From NCBI GenBank assembly GCA_934202525.1, contig CAKPYB010000018.1, positions 1 to 61,473 of the forward strand: DNA of 61,473 bases, read 5' to 3'. The notes beneath the pieces were generated by a model. It saw only the letters and a program-made list of their open reading frames with translations, ran no database searches and was not told the DNA's origin. Positions within the stretch are counted from its first letter, which is position 1; each line of letters begins with the position of its first letter. Below, piece after piece: positions 30,824-40,380 of this stretch. The translations under genes and the position numbers were made by a program. This stretch comes from an uncultured Prevotella sp. GTDB lineage: Bacteria; Bacteroidota; Bacteroidia; Bacteroidales; Bacteroidaceae.

Positions 30824-32173
30824 ATGAACAAAATTGAAAATATCGTCAAAAAATATATTATTCACCATGGTATGTTCAAGTGGCAAACACCATATATCGT
30901 TGCCTTGTCCGGAGGAGCCGATAGCGTTGCCCTATTGCTTATCTTGAAAAATATAGGACTGAATATTTCTGCTGCGCACTGTAACTTTCACCTTCGCGGC
31001 GAAGAGAGTGACAGAGACGAGCGATTTTGTGTAAATCTGTGCCAACAACAGGGAATCAGTTTGTCTCGAATCCATTTTGATACTTATGCTTATGCCCATT
31101 TGCACAAGGTAAGTATCGAAATGGCTGCACGCAACTTACGCTACAGCTATTTTGCCCAATTAGTAAAAGACTTGCATGCAGGAGGCATTTGTGTGGCCCA
31201 TCATCGCGATGACAATGTAGAAACTTTACTTCTGAATCTGTTAAGAGGATCTGGAGTAGACGGATTAGCAGGCATCGCCCCCAAAAACGGAAATATTCTG
31301 CGCCCTCTTCTCTGCATCAGCCGACAGGATATATTGCAATACCTAAAAGAAAAAAAGCAAGATTTTGTCACAGATTCAACAAATTTGGAAGACGATGCTT
31401 TAAGAAATAAAATTCGCCATCATGTAGTACCTCTTTTAGAAAGTATCAACCCGGCAGCAAGTGAAAATATCGCTCTCACTGCCAAATACATACGCCAAGC
31501 GAAAAGTATACTTGAGAGCATGGATAGCATCAGTACAACCGACTCTAATAGGAAAGTTATATATATCCCTAAAGTATCTGTCATGAATGCTCCAAGTCCG
31601 GAATTCATACTCCATAAAGAATTAGGCAGATATGGTTTTCATGGCAATGTCATTGATGACATCTGTGAAAGCCTCTTCTGTCAGGATCGTGGTGTCGGTA
31701 AAATCTGGAAAAACGAAGACTATATGATAGTCATCGACAGAGAACAGCTGTTGATCTCTAACATAAAAGACTTGAATAACATTCAGGAGCAAAGAGCGTT
31801 CCGACTGCCAGAAGAAGGCATTTACAACATGGACAAAGGAACCCAAATCAAGATAAGAATCTTCTCGCATATGGGTGACTTCATGCCAAGCAAAGAATCG
31901 CAATGTATCACTTTGGATGCTGAAAAAGTCAGTTTTCCCCTCACCTACCGACTGGTAAAAGAAGGCGACAGATTTCAACCTTTCGGCATGAAGGGTAGCA
32001 AACTGTTGAGTGACTATATGACCGATAGGAAATTTGACTTTATACAAAAGAAGACACAGCATGTATTAACTGATAGTAAAGGTGAAATCATCTGGCTTAT
32101 CGGCGAACGTACGTCTGAAAAAACAAAGATTACCGAAACCACCAAGAAAATATTGGAGGTCATCATCAAATGA
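30824..32173 (+). CDS. tilS: tRNA(Ile)-lysidine synthase
   Basis: A 449-residue enzyme that converts C34 to lysidine in tRNA-Ile(CAU), needed for AUA decoding. PP-loop SGGADSVAL at residues 29-37; HCNFHLRGEESDRDE; AHHRDDNVETLLLNLLRG; central TilS substrate domain and C-terminal domain (RFQPFGMKGSKLLSDYMTDRKF). Length and order are usual. Its end overlaps the next gene by 4 bases (ATGA). Confidence 0.96.
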   Translation: MNKIENIVKKYIIHHGMFKWQTPYIVALSGGADSVALLLILKNIGLNISAAHCNFHLRGEESDRDERFCVNLCQQQGISLSRIHFDTYAYAHLHKVSIEMAARNLRYSYFAQLVKDLHAGGICVAHHRDDNVETLLLNLLRGSGVDGLAGIAPKNGNILRPLLCISRQDILQYLKEKKQDFVTDSTNLEDDALRNKIRHHVVPLLESINPAASENIALTAKYIRQAKSILESMDSISTTDSNRKVIYIPKVSVMNAPSPEFILHKELGRYGFHGNVIDDICESLFCQDRGVGKIWKNEDYMIVIDREQLLISNIKDLNNIQEQRAFRLPEEGIYNMDKGTQIKIRIFSHMGDFMPSKESQCITLDAEKVSFPLTYRLVKEGDRFQPFGMKGSKLLSDYMTDRKFDFIQKKTQHVLTDSKGEIIWLIGERTSEKTKITETTKKILEVIIK

Positions 32174-33840
32174 AAAAGAAAATATTATATATCACAAGTT
32201 TAGTTCTCATTCTGCTGGCTGCCGCCAGCACATGGAGCTATTATTGTCTGAACCCATCAAGTGATAGAGTGAACAAGGCAAAAGCAAACATAAAAGTATA
32301 CAGTCACTATGAATTAATTCAAAATGGAAAAACAATACTCCGGTTCGACGAAGACACCACGACACTGGCTGCCAACTTTATGAATCGTTGGGCGTTGATT
32401 CCTTCATGTGAAGGAAGACTTGCCGCCTGCTACAACAACAGCATCAGCCGGAATCACTATCTTGGCAAAGATGCGGATAGCATCTTTAAAGAGAAAGTTG
32501 ATTCTTTAGACAGTTTGTATAGAGACTCCAAATGGAAAGTTGGAGAACTGAACTATTATATTCACTCTCATTCTGTCCTGGATGCAGGCTACAACTCTAT
32601 TTGCGCTTATACCCAACACGAACTGGAACTACGCGATTCTGCCAAGAAACTGATTGACTCCCTGAAACATGTACAGAAAAAGGGACATTTCAAGTTGAAA
32701 CGCTCCATTTCATATCAAGCCTATTATAGAGACGAAAACGGAAAATGGAAGAGTCAGGCATGCAAACTCATCAAAGCAATGAATGGAGAAACTGCACAAG
32801 GAAGCCACACATTCCAACTTTTCTCAGAAACAACTCCTGAAGGGGTTAAAGCTATTTCACCTCAACTTGCAGCATCTTTAGCAACAGCTCATGGAGTCAC
32901 ACTTCGACGCTCTATTGATTACACCCTCTTACCTGATTCTCTAGGATATTATCGGGGTACAACCGACAGTATCTATCAACCAAACGGTCATGGATGCTGG
33001 CAAGGATACGATGGAACCTATTATGAAGGTTACTGGAAAAACGGGAAACGTGAAGGATTCGGATTCAGCATTGCTCCCAAGAAGCCATTACGAATAGGCG
33101 AATGGAAAAATGACCGCTATAAAGGCGAAAGACTCGTATATACATCGGAACGTATTTATGGCATTGATCTGAGCAAATACCAGCATGGAAAAGGCAGAAA
33201 AAAATATGCTATCAACTGGAACCGTTTACGCATTACACATCTTGGCCGCCTCAGCAAAAAGACAGTTTCAGGTACAGTAAACTTCCCTATTCGCTTCATC
33301 TATATCAAGAGTACAGAAGGTAAATCGCTGTTAAATCCATATTATAGAAAAGATTATCGTGATGCAAAAGCACATGGTTACAAGGTTGGAACCTATCACT
33401 TCTTTACCACCATAACACCTGCTGCCGAACAGGCACGACACTTTCTGAAACACAGTATCATTAGGAAAGGCGATTTTCCTCCTGTTCTTGATGTTGAACC
33501 GCTTCCTAGTCAAATCAAGAAAATGGGAGGGTCTGGAGTATTGTTTGCACGCATTAGAACTTGGCTTAGAATAGTAGAGAGAGCAACAGGTGTTAAGCCT
33601 ATTCTTTACATCAGCCAAACTTTCGTAAATCGCTATCTGCCAAAGGCTCCCGATCTGAAACATAACTACCAGGTTTGGATTGCACGATATGGAGAGTATA
33701 AACCAGACATCCGATTGGTATATTGGCAGCTCTGCCCCGACGGAAGAGTAGCAGGAATACATGGAGAGGTAGACATCAACGTGTTTAACGGATACGATGA
33801 CGCTTTTCAAAGTTTTGTTAAGAACAAGACCGTAAAATAA
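32170..33840 (+). CDS. GH25 lysozyme-like protein with MORN-type repeats
   Basis: A 556-residue exported or membrane-anchored protein: N-terminal hydrophobic segment (residues 5-22), an unassigned region with Lys/Asp-rich helices (residues 30-270), a MORN-like stretch (GYDGTYYEGYWKNGKREGFG, residues ~275-315), then a C-terminal GH25 domain. GH25 marks: YGIDLSKYQHG, FIYIKSTEGKSLLNP, YHFFTTITPAAEQARHF, PPVLDVEP and the final QLCPDGRVAGIHGEVDINVF. Such enzymes cleave peptidoglycan between N-acetylmuramate and N-acetylglucosamine. Translationally coupled to tilS. Confidence 0.85.
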   Translation: MKKKILYITSLVLILLAAASTWSYYCLNPSSDRVNKAKANIKVYSHYELIQNGKTILRFDEDTTTLAANFMNRWALIPSCEGRLAACYNNSISRNHYLGKDADSIFKEKVDSLDSLYRDSKWKVGELNYYIHSHSVLDAGYNSICAYTQHELELRDSAKKLIDSLKHVQKKGHFKLKRSISYQAYYRDENGKWKSQACKLIKAMNGETAQGSHTFQLFSETTPEGVKAISPQLAASLATAHGVTLRRSIDYTLLPDSLGYYRGTTDSIYQPNGHGCWQGYDGTYYEGYWKNGKREGFGFSIAPKKPLRIGEWKNDRYKGERLVYTSERIYGIDLSKYQHGKGRKKYAINWNRLRITHLGRLSKKTVSGTVNFPIRFIYIKSTEGKSLLNPYYRKDYRDAKAHGYKVGTYHFFTTITPAAEQARHFLKHSIIRKGDFPPVLDVEPLPSQIKKMGGSGVLFARIRTWLRIVERATGVKPILYISQTFVNRYLPKAPDLKHNYQVWIARYGEYKPDIRLVYWQLCPDGRVAGIHGEVDINVFNGYDDAFQSFVKNKTVK

Positions 33841-33912
33841 CCTTTAAATGAGTAAGTTAGGTTAATTACGTTAAAGTAAGTTATAATTCTAGTCGTGTAT
33901 CAATATTTTTAT

Positions 33913-33920
33913 TATCTTTG
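33913..33920 (+). promoter_or_regulatory. -7 element of rpoD
   Basis: TATCTTTG followed by CGCC, 36 bases before the ATG at 33957. Confidence 0.75.
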
Positions 33921-33956
33921 CGCCAATTGTGCAATGTGTAACTAAGAGGAAAGATA

Positions 33957-34829
33957 ATGAGACAGCTTAAGATACAAAAGAGTATAACCAATCGTAATAG
34001 TGAAGCCCTCGACAAATATCTTGTAGAGATAGGTAGAGCCCCTATGGTTTCTATTGATGAAGAAATAGAATTGGCTCAAGCTATCCGCAAGGGAGGTAGA
34101 GCTGGCGAAAGAGCAAAAAATAAGTTGATTGAAGCCAACTTACGTTTTGTGGTGTCGGTAGCAAAACAATATCAGCACCAGGGACTCACCTTGACAGACT
34201 TGATTGACGAAGGAAACATCGGACTCATCAAAGCTGCAGAACGCTTCGACGAAACACGAGGGTTCAAATTTATCTCATACGCTGTATGGTGGATTCGTCA
34301 GAGTATTTTACAGGCAATAGCAGAGCAAAGCCGAATTGTTCGACTTCCTCTCAACCAGGTAGGATCACTCAATAAGGTAAACCAGGAAATTAATAAGTTT
34401 GAGCAAGAAAACCAACGTCGTCCAAGCGTTGAAGAACTTGCAGCCAGAACGGGTGTTGACGAGGACAAGATTTCTCAGAGCATGGCTGCCAGTGGTCATC
34501 ATGTAAGCATCGATGCTCCATTCAGTGATGACGATGACAACTCTATGGCAGATGTAATGGCAAGCGGAGACGATGCCAGAACAGACAAGCAGGTTGACCA
34601 TGAAAGTATGGCACAAGACCTAAGACAGGTTTTAAAAGTTTGTCTCAAGGATCGCGAACTGAAAATTATCTGCGCATGCTACGGAATTGGGGAAACCGAA
34701 AAGGGGCTCGAGGAAATTGGTGATAAAATGGGACTGACCCGTGAGCGAGTTCGCCAAATAAGAGAAAAAAGCATCACCAAACTGAGAGAATCCGGGAAGA
34801 TAGGAATCCTTATGAAATATCTTGGTTAG
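33957..34829 (+). CDS. rpoD: Primary RNA polymerase sigma factor (short Bacteroidetes type)
   Basis: A 290-residue sigma-70 protein without region 1.1 or the large non-conserved region, as usual for the Bacteroidetes primary sigma. Region 1.2 [20 protein letters not shown]; region 2 [20 protein letters not shown] and [15 protein letters not shown]; region 3 [13 protein letters not shown]; region 4 [24 protein letters not shown]. It recognises TTTG/TAnnTTTG promoters of the sort mapped throughout this window. Confidence 0.95.
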   Translation: MRQLKIQKSITNRNSEALDKYLVEIGRAPMVSIDEEIELAQAIRKGGRAGERAKNKLIEANLRFVVSVAKQYQHQGLTLTDLIDEGNIGLIKAAERFDETRGFKFISYAVWWIRQSILQAIAEQSRIVRLPLNQVGSLNKVNQEINKFEQENQRRPSVEELAARTGVDEDKISQSMAASGHHVSIDAPFSDDDDNSMADVMASGDDARTDKQVDHESMAQDLRQVLKVCLKDRELKIICACYGIGETEKGLEEIGDKMGLTRERVRQIREKSITKLRESGKIGILMKYLG

Positions 34830-34850
34830 GAAAGCTGCTGCCCAAAATAT

Positions 34851-34871
34851 TTGGCATAGTTTTTCTGCCAA
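34851..34871. promoter_or_regulatory. Inverted repeat TTGGCA-N9-TGCCAA before the DUF5686 gene
   Basis: Six-base arms around a nine-base T-rich spacer, 23 bases before the ATG at 34894. It could be an operator or the weak terminator of rpoD. Confidence 0.3.
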
Positions 34872-34893
34872 GTAACATCTTAACTCATAATAG

Positions 34894-37020
34894 ATGAAGA
34901 AATATCAAACACACATCATTTTGACGATTATCTTCTGCATGATGGCTTTTGCAGCACATGCAAGAAGAATGTCACCGAGAGACGCCTTTAGTGACTCGGT
35001 GATGTGTTTGGTATTTAAATATTCACAATCTGTTGACACAACAGGTAGAGCTGAGCACAAGAGTTATGCCTACACTAAATTTCAAATCAAAACAAACAAA
35101 CGTAATGCAACGCTCATGCTAGTACCGACAATGTATGCGGTGGCTCATGGCGGTGGCAGAAGATTCATCAACGAGTTTTATAACCAAATGACGCTAGACG
35201 CAAATGGCAGACCAGTTGCCAAGCGTTTGCTGAACATAAGCACCATTCCGCATAGAAGCAACACATTGTCATCAGTTTTGAAATACATGACTCCAACGGT
35301 ATATGGAGAAACACTTTTCGAAACGAATATTCTTTCTCCTTTCCACTACAAGAATCGCAGATATTATAAATATGCCGTCACCCAATTACCATTCGGCAAA
35401 GCACAAGTCTACGTATATCCACGTCTCAAAAACACCCAAGTTATTGAAGCACGTGCCATTGTTGATTCCCAAAGCGGAAAGATAAGCATGGTAGACTTTG
35501 AGGGCGAATATGATATGACCCGTTTCTATATCTCTATTATTATGGGTAAAGACGGATTTGGTTCACTTTCTCCTTCAAGGTGCAGCATGAGAGCCAACTT
35601 CAGTTTTATGGGTAACAAGATAACGGGCATGTATACAACCGTATACGGACTGCCGAAAATATTAAGTGATTCACTCAATAATGTAGCCGATACTGCATTA
35701 ATGGCAAAAGTGCGCCCTATTGAGTTAAACCAAGATGAGGCTGACATATACAGAAAATTCTACGAAAAAAGGAAACAAATAACAGATTCCTTGAATAACA
35801 TCATACCAGAGAAAAACTTTGCAAAAGACATACTTTGGGATGTTATCGGTGACAATGTATTAAACAGGATTTCTCAAGGCTTCGGAAAGCAAAACCAAGG
35901 CTACTTCCGTATCAGTCCTATTCTCAACCCACTCTATATGGGATACTCCGAGCGAAAAGGAATTGTATACAAGTTTGACCTGAAGGGAGGCTACAGGTTT
36001 ACAGAAAATCTGGAATTGGGGCTTCGCTTTAAAGGAGGTTACAGTATGAAACAACACAGATTTTATTTCAATATACCATTGAAATTCAACTATAACCCGA
36101 AGCACAATGGATATCTGAAGTTAGAAATCGGTAATGGCAATAGAATATCGAATAATCGTGTTGCACGAAAGATGTTAGGCATCAGCAAACCTGAAGATAA
36201 CGATTTTCTATATCCACTATTCTCAGAATATCCAGGATTGTCATTACCGGAAATCTCAACAGATATTGATGCTAATAACAGGAAACTGACAGAATTTAAA
36301 GATGATTATCTTCGTCTTACTAACCACTGGAGTTTCAACGACTATATCGGTTTTGAAGTAGGTTTAGTTTCACATCAACGAAAAGCTGTAGTAGAAAGTT
36401 TCTATAAACTGTTTAATTATCCAAGCAAATATGTGTCAGTAGCACCAGCTGTAGCTTTAGAACTGTTACCATGGGGTAAGAAAGGCTCTATCTTTAAAAT
36501 AGACTATGAAAAGGGATGGAAAAACCTACTAGGTTCAAACATAGACTACGAACGGGTAGAAGTAGATGCACAAACTATTTTTCAAGCATCACGCCGTCAA
36601 TCATATTCTGTTAGATTAGGAGCAGGTTTTTATACCCGTAAAGGTGACCATTGGGATTTCGTTGACTATACCAATTTCCATGACGACAATATTCCTGGTG
36701 GCTGGAATGATAGCTGGAGTGGAGAATTCGAATTACTGCCATCCCAATGGTATAATGCCAGTGATTATTACGTTCGCGGAAATTTCACTTATGAAGCTCC
36801 CATGATTGCAACTGCATGGCTCCCCCTGATTGGGAAATATATAGAAGCAGAGCGTCTGTATGTAAGCAGTCTTGTTGTAAATCATTTACACCCATATACA
36901 GAATGGGGATATGGAGTAACAACAAGAGCTATTACATTAGGATTCTTTGCAGCCTTCAAAAACACGAAGTTTAATGGCATAGGCTGTCGCTTCGGTTTTG
37001 AACTATTTAGAGATTGGTAA
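34894..37020 (+). CDS. DUF5686 outer-membrane protein
   Basis: A 708-residue exported protein (signal peptide to AAHAR). The family's N-terminal DSVMCLVFKYSQ and SYAYTKFQIK region is followed by FHYKNRRYYKYAV and VDSQSGKISMVDFEGEYDMT, and a C-terminal surface-antigen-like barrel (LGLRFKGGYSMKQHRF, LKFNYNPKHNGYLKLEIGNG). Bacteroidetes members often carry a carboxypeptidase-like domain at the front; this one lacks it. Role in envelope biogenesis is presumed but not known. Confidence 0.75.
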   Translation: MKKYQTHIILTIIFCMMAFAAHARRMSPRDAFSDSVMCLVFKYSQSVDTTGRAEHKSYAYTKFQIKTNKRNATLMLVPTMYAVAHGGGRRFINEFYNQMTLDANGRPVAKRLLNISTIPHRSNTLSSVLKYMTPTVYGETLFETNILSPFHYKNRRYYKYAVTQLPFGKAQVYVYPRLKNTQVIEARAIVDSQSGKISMVDFEGEYDMTRFYISIIMGKDGFGSLSPSRCSMRANFSFMGNKITGMYTTVYGLPKILSDSLNNVADTALMAKVRPIELNQDEADIYRKFYEKRKQITDSLNNIIPEKNFAKDILWDVIGDNVLNRISQGFGKQNQGYFRISPILNPLYMGYSERKGIVYKFDLKGGYRFTENLELGLRFKGGYSMKQHRFYFNIPLKFNYNPKHNGYLKLEIGNGNRISNNRVARKMLGISKPEDNDFLYPLFSEYPGLSLPEISTDIDANNRKLTEFKDDYLRLTNHWSFNDYIGFEVGLVSHQRKAVVESFYKLFNYPSKYVSVAPAVALELLPWGKKGSIFKIDYEKGWKNLLGSNIDYERVEVDAQTIFQASRRQSYSVRLGAGFYTRKGDHWDFVDYTNFHDDNIPGGWNDSWSGEFELLPSQWYNASDYYVRGNFTYEAPMIATAWLPLIGKYIEAERLYVSSLVVNHLHPYTEWGYGVTTRAITLGFFAAFKNTKFNGIGCRFGFELFRDW

Positions 37021-37091
37021 TATTCATAAAAGCATGGATAAAACATGATTTCTAGGGCACAATATCAATAACATCATAAAAAAATCAAAAT

Positions 37092-40000
37092 ATGAGTTCA
37101 CAACTAACTGTTTATAAAGCAAGTGCAGGATCAGGTAAAACATTTACTTTGGCTCGCGAGTATATGACACTCGTGATAGCTAATCCTGCTTCCTACAGAA
37201 CCATTCTTGCAGTAACCTTCACCAACAAAGCTACTGAAGAAATGAAAATGCGTATCTTAGGAAAATTATACGAAATTGCACACGGGCTACCAGAAGCAAA
37301 CGATTATGTAAATCAAATACAGCAGGCTTTACCATATCTTTCATCCAAACAAATTCAGAAAAATGCAGAATCAGCACTGCATTTGCTCATACATAATTAT
37401 AACTATTTCCGGGTTATGACCATCGATACGTTCTTTCAGAGTGTATTGAGAAATCTAGCACGTGAACTTGATCTGACAGCCAATTTACGGATAGAACTCA
37501 ATGACTATCAAATAGAACAGCATGCCGTTGATGAACTTATAGAAAGTCTTGAAGATACCGATCGTCTACTTTTCTGGATTATGGATTATATCAAAGAAAA
37601 TATTGATGATGATAAGAGTTGGAATGTCATAGGACAGATCAAGAAATTCGGTGAGAACATATTCAAGGATTATTACAAAGCTCATTCCGACAAGCTGACA
37701 GAATTGATGGAACAAGAAGATTTCTTCAAGGATTTTACCGACCGAATGAAAAAGATGCGCAATAAGGCAAAAGAGCAGCTTAAAGAAATTGCTGCTACTT
37801 TTTTCGATTCCCTTGAAGAAGAAGGCTTTACGTCAGACGACTTAGCTGGAAAAACGAGAGGTATTTGGAGCTATTTCAACAAGCTGAAAAATGGCAAATA
37901 CAGTGATGATGATCTACATAATGATACTTTCTGTAAATGTCGGGAAAGTCCGGAAGCATGGGTCAAAAAATCTGATGTAAAAAATTGTACTGATATCTTC
38001 AATTATGTAGAATCGGTGCTCTACCCTATTCTGCTGTTTGCAGAAGATAATCGTCCAAGACTCACCCGAATCTTCAAAAGTACCGATCTGACCATAAAGC
38101 ATCTTAATCAGCTTCGCCTTTTGGGAAGCATAGATAAAAAAGTCAGGGAGATGAACAGAGAGGCAAACCGTTTCCTTTTGAGCGATACTCAGACCTTGCT
38201 CAACTCACTGATAAAGGATAGCGATTCGCCATTCATCTTTGAAAAGATTGGCACTCAACTCGACCATATAATGATTGACGAGTTCCAAGATACCAGCACC
38301 ATCCAATGGAAGAACTTTAAAGTGCTGCTCGAAGAAACCATGAGTAGAGAAGATGCTGGTAACCTCATTGTTGGTGACGTAAAACAAAGTATCTACAGAT
38401 GGCGATCCGGCGATTGGAGACTGCTCAATAATATTGATAAAGAATTTAATAAAAGCGCGAAAAAAGTAAGCATAGAAACTTTGGGTACCAACTACCGCTC
38501 TGATAGAAACATCATTGAGTTTAACAATGCTTTTTTCACAGAAGCAGTAAAATTGGAGATTGAAGACCTGAAAGACAAATGTCCTGAGGAATGTAAACAG
38601 CTGGAAAGCGCATATAGCGATGTCTGCCAGCGAGTACCAGACCACCATTCTGTTCCTAATGGATCTATCAGTATCCAGCTCCTGGGCGGTGAAAATATTG
38701 AAGACAGAATGATGCAAACCACACTGGACACTGTAGACAAGTTGGTTGAAAGAGGTGTTCCTTGCAACAAAATAGCAATCCTGGTAAGAAGCAACCGTAA
38801 CATACAGGACATTGCTGAGTATTTTATGAACCATTCCGACTATCCGTTGGTTTCAGATGAGGCATTCAGGCTGGATGCCTCCCAAGCAGTATGCACATTG
38901 GTTAACGCTCTCTACATACTGGTACACCCAAATGACAATATTGCATTAGCAACTCTCAACAAGTTTTGTGACACGTATTCTGTAGCCGGAAATATGCCGG
39001 AACAACTTTTGACCAATCGTTCTGAGTATCTGGAAATGCCACTGTTCGATCTCACAGAACGCCTTTTTGCAGAACTTAAACTTGGCGAAATAAAAGACAT
39101 GATCAAGCAAACTGCCTACATCTGTACTTTTTATGATTGCTTAAGTAAATATCTCACAGATAACAGTAGTGATATCACTGGATTTCTGAAAGAGTGGGAT
39201 AACCGTATTCACGAAAAAAGCATTCATAGCGATGGCGATGGAGGTGTCAGATTCCTTACTATACATAAGAGTAAGGGACTGGAATACGATCATGTTATCA
39301 TGCCTTACTGTGACTGGCAACTAGAAAAAGCCAACACTATCTGGTGCACACCGCAAGAAGCTCCATACAACGAGCTTCCACTGGTACCTATAGATTTCAG
39401 TGCTAAACTGATGAAGCAAAGTATATATGAAGCAGATTATAATCATGAACATCTGCAAAACATAGTCGACAATTTGAATCTGCTTTATGTAGCCTTCACA
39501 CGTGCCAGTCACAACCTGATTGTAATTGGCAAACGAGCTAATAGTGCATATCGTTCTGCCATTATCGAATCTGTACTCGACAAGGTAGCCAGTCGACTTG
39601 AAGCTAATGATGTAAAGATGGAGTTAACAGGAATAGGTTCTGATGCCAAAACAGATGACATATCTTTCTGCTATAATGAAATATATGTACCTGATTCTTC
39701 CAAGAAATCAAACGAGAAGAAGGAAACAAACGTGCTCTCAGCCTATTCTCAACCTTTAGAAATTAAAATAAATGTTACGCCTGAAATGCCAGAATTCAGA
39801 CAGAGTAACCAGAGCCGTGACTTTATAAAGCGTGATGAAACTGAAGAGCAACAGAAGTTTTATATCAAAATGGGTACCATTTTGCACAACCTCTTTTCTA
39901 CAATCCGCACGGTTGATGATATTGATGGAGCCCTGAAACAGTTGGAGTTAGACGGACTTTTATACGATCAAGACCTCACACCAGAGAAAATAAAGGAGAT

Positions 40001-40304
40001 GATCAGGAAAAGACTTGAATCACCAAAGGTCGCAAAATGGTTTGATAAGGAACTGACCATACTAAATGAATGTTCTATCCTGACAGTTGAAAATGGAAAA
40101 GTGGCAGAATACCGTCCAGACCGCGTGATGCAAAACTCAAGAAAAGAAACCATCGTGGTAGACTTCAAATTCGGTAAACAGAAAGTAGAACACCATGAAC
40201 AGGTTAGAAAATACATCGGCTTGTTAAAAAGTATGGGACATCACCGAGTAAAAGGTTATCTATGGTATGTATACCCTAACAGAATAGTTGAAGTAATAAA
40301 ATAA
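37092..40304 (+). CDS. AddA-like UvrD helicase-nuclease
   Basis: A 1070-residue superfamily-1 helicase. Walker A KASAGSGKTFTLARE (residues 9-23), motif Ia VTFTNKATEEM, Walker B IDEFQDTST, DVKQSIYRWRSGDW, and the late motifs FLTIHKSKGLEYDHVI and LLYVAFTRAS. The C-terminal PD-(D/E)XK nuclease is marked by GTILHNLFS, YRPDRVM and VVDFKFGK. With the downstream AddB-like protein it should form the RecBCD/AddAB-type end-processing complex for double-strand break repair. The pair is separated by 76 bases. Confidence 0.88.
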   Translation: MSSQLTVYKASAGSGKTFTLAREYMTLVIANPASYRTILAVTFTNKATEEMKMRILGKLYEIAHGLPEANDYVNQIQQALPYLSSKQIQKNAESALHLLIHNYNYFRVMTIDTFFQSVLRNLARELDLTANLRIELNDYQIEQHAVDELIESLEDTDRLLFWIMDYIKENIDDDKSWNVIGQIKKFGENIFKDYYKAHSDKLTELMEQEDFFKDFTDRMKKMRNKAKEQLKEIAATFFDSLEEEGFTSDDLAGKTRGIWSYFNKLKNGKYSDDDLHNDTFCKCRESPEAWVKKSDVKNCTDIFNYVESVLYPILLFAEDNRPRLTRIFKSTDLTIKHLNQLRLLGSIDKKVREMNREANRFLLSDTQTLLNSLIKDSDSPFIFEKIGTQLDHIMIDEFQDTSTIQWKNFKVLLEETMSREDAGNLIVGDVKQSIYRWRSGDWRLLNNIDKEFNKSAKKVSIETLGTNYRSDRNIIEFNNAFFTEAVKLEIEDLKDKCPEECKQLESAYSDVCQRVPDHHSVPNGSISIQLLGGENIEDRMMQTTLDTVDKLVERGVPCNKIAILVRSNRNIQDIAEYFMNHSDYPLVSDEAFRLDASQAVCTLVNALYILVHPNDNIALATLNKFCDTYSVAGNMPEQLLTNRSEYLEMPLFDLTERLFAELKLGEIKDMIKQTAYICTFYDCLSKYLTDNSSDITGFLKEWDNRIHEKSIHSDGDGGVRFLTIHKSKGLEYDHVIMPYCDWQLEKANTIWCTPQEAPYNELPLVPIDFSAKLMKQSIYEADYNHEHLQNIVDNLNLLYVAFTRASHNLIVIGKRANSAYRSAIIESVLDKVASRLEANDVKMELTGIGSDAKTDDISFCYNEIYVPDSSKKSNEKKETNVLSAYSQPLEIKINVTPEMPEFRQSNQSRDFIKRDETEEQQKFYIKMGTILHNLFSTIRTVDDIDGALKQLELDGLLYDQDLTPEKIKEMIRKRLESPKVAKWFDKELTILNECSILTVENGKVAEYRPDRVMQNSRKETIVVDFKFGKQKVEHHEQVRKYIGLLKSMGHHRVKGYLWYVYPNRIVEVIK

Positions 40305-40380
40305 TATGGTTCTATTGCCCCTTTCCAAAAAACAGGGCAACATAAAGAACAGTTGCAAACATTGAAAAGTCCATTAAGAT

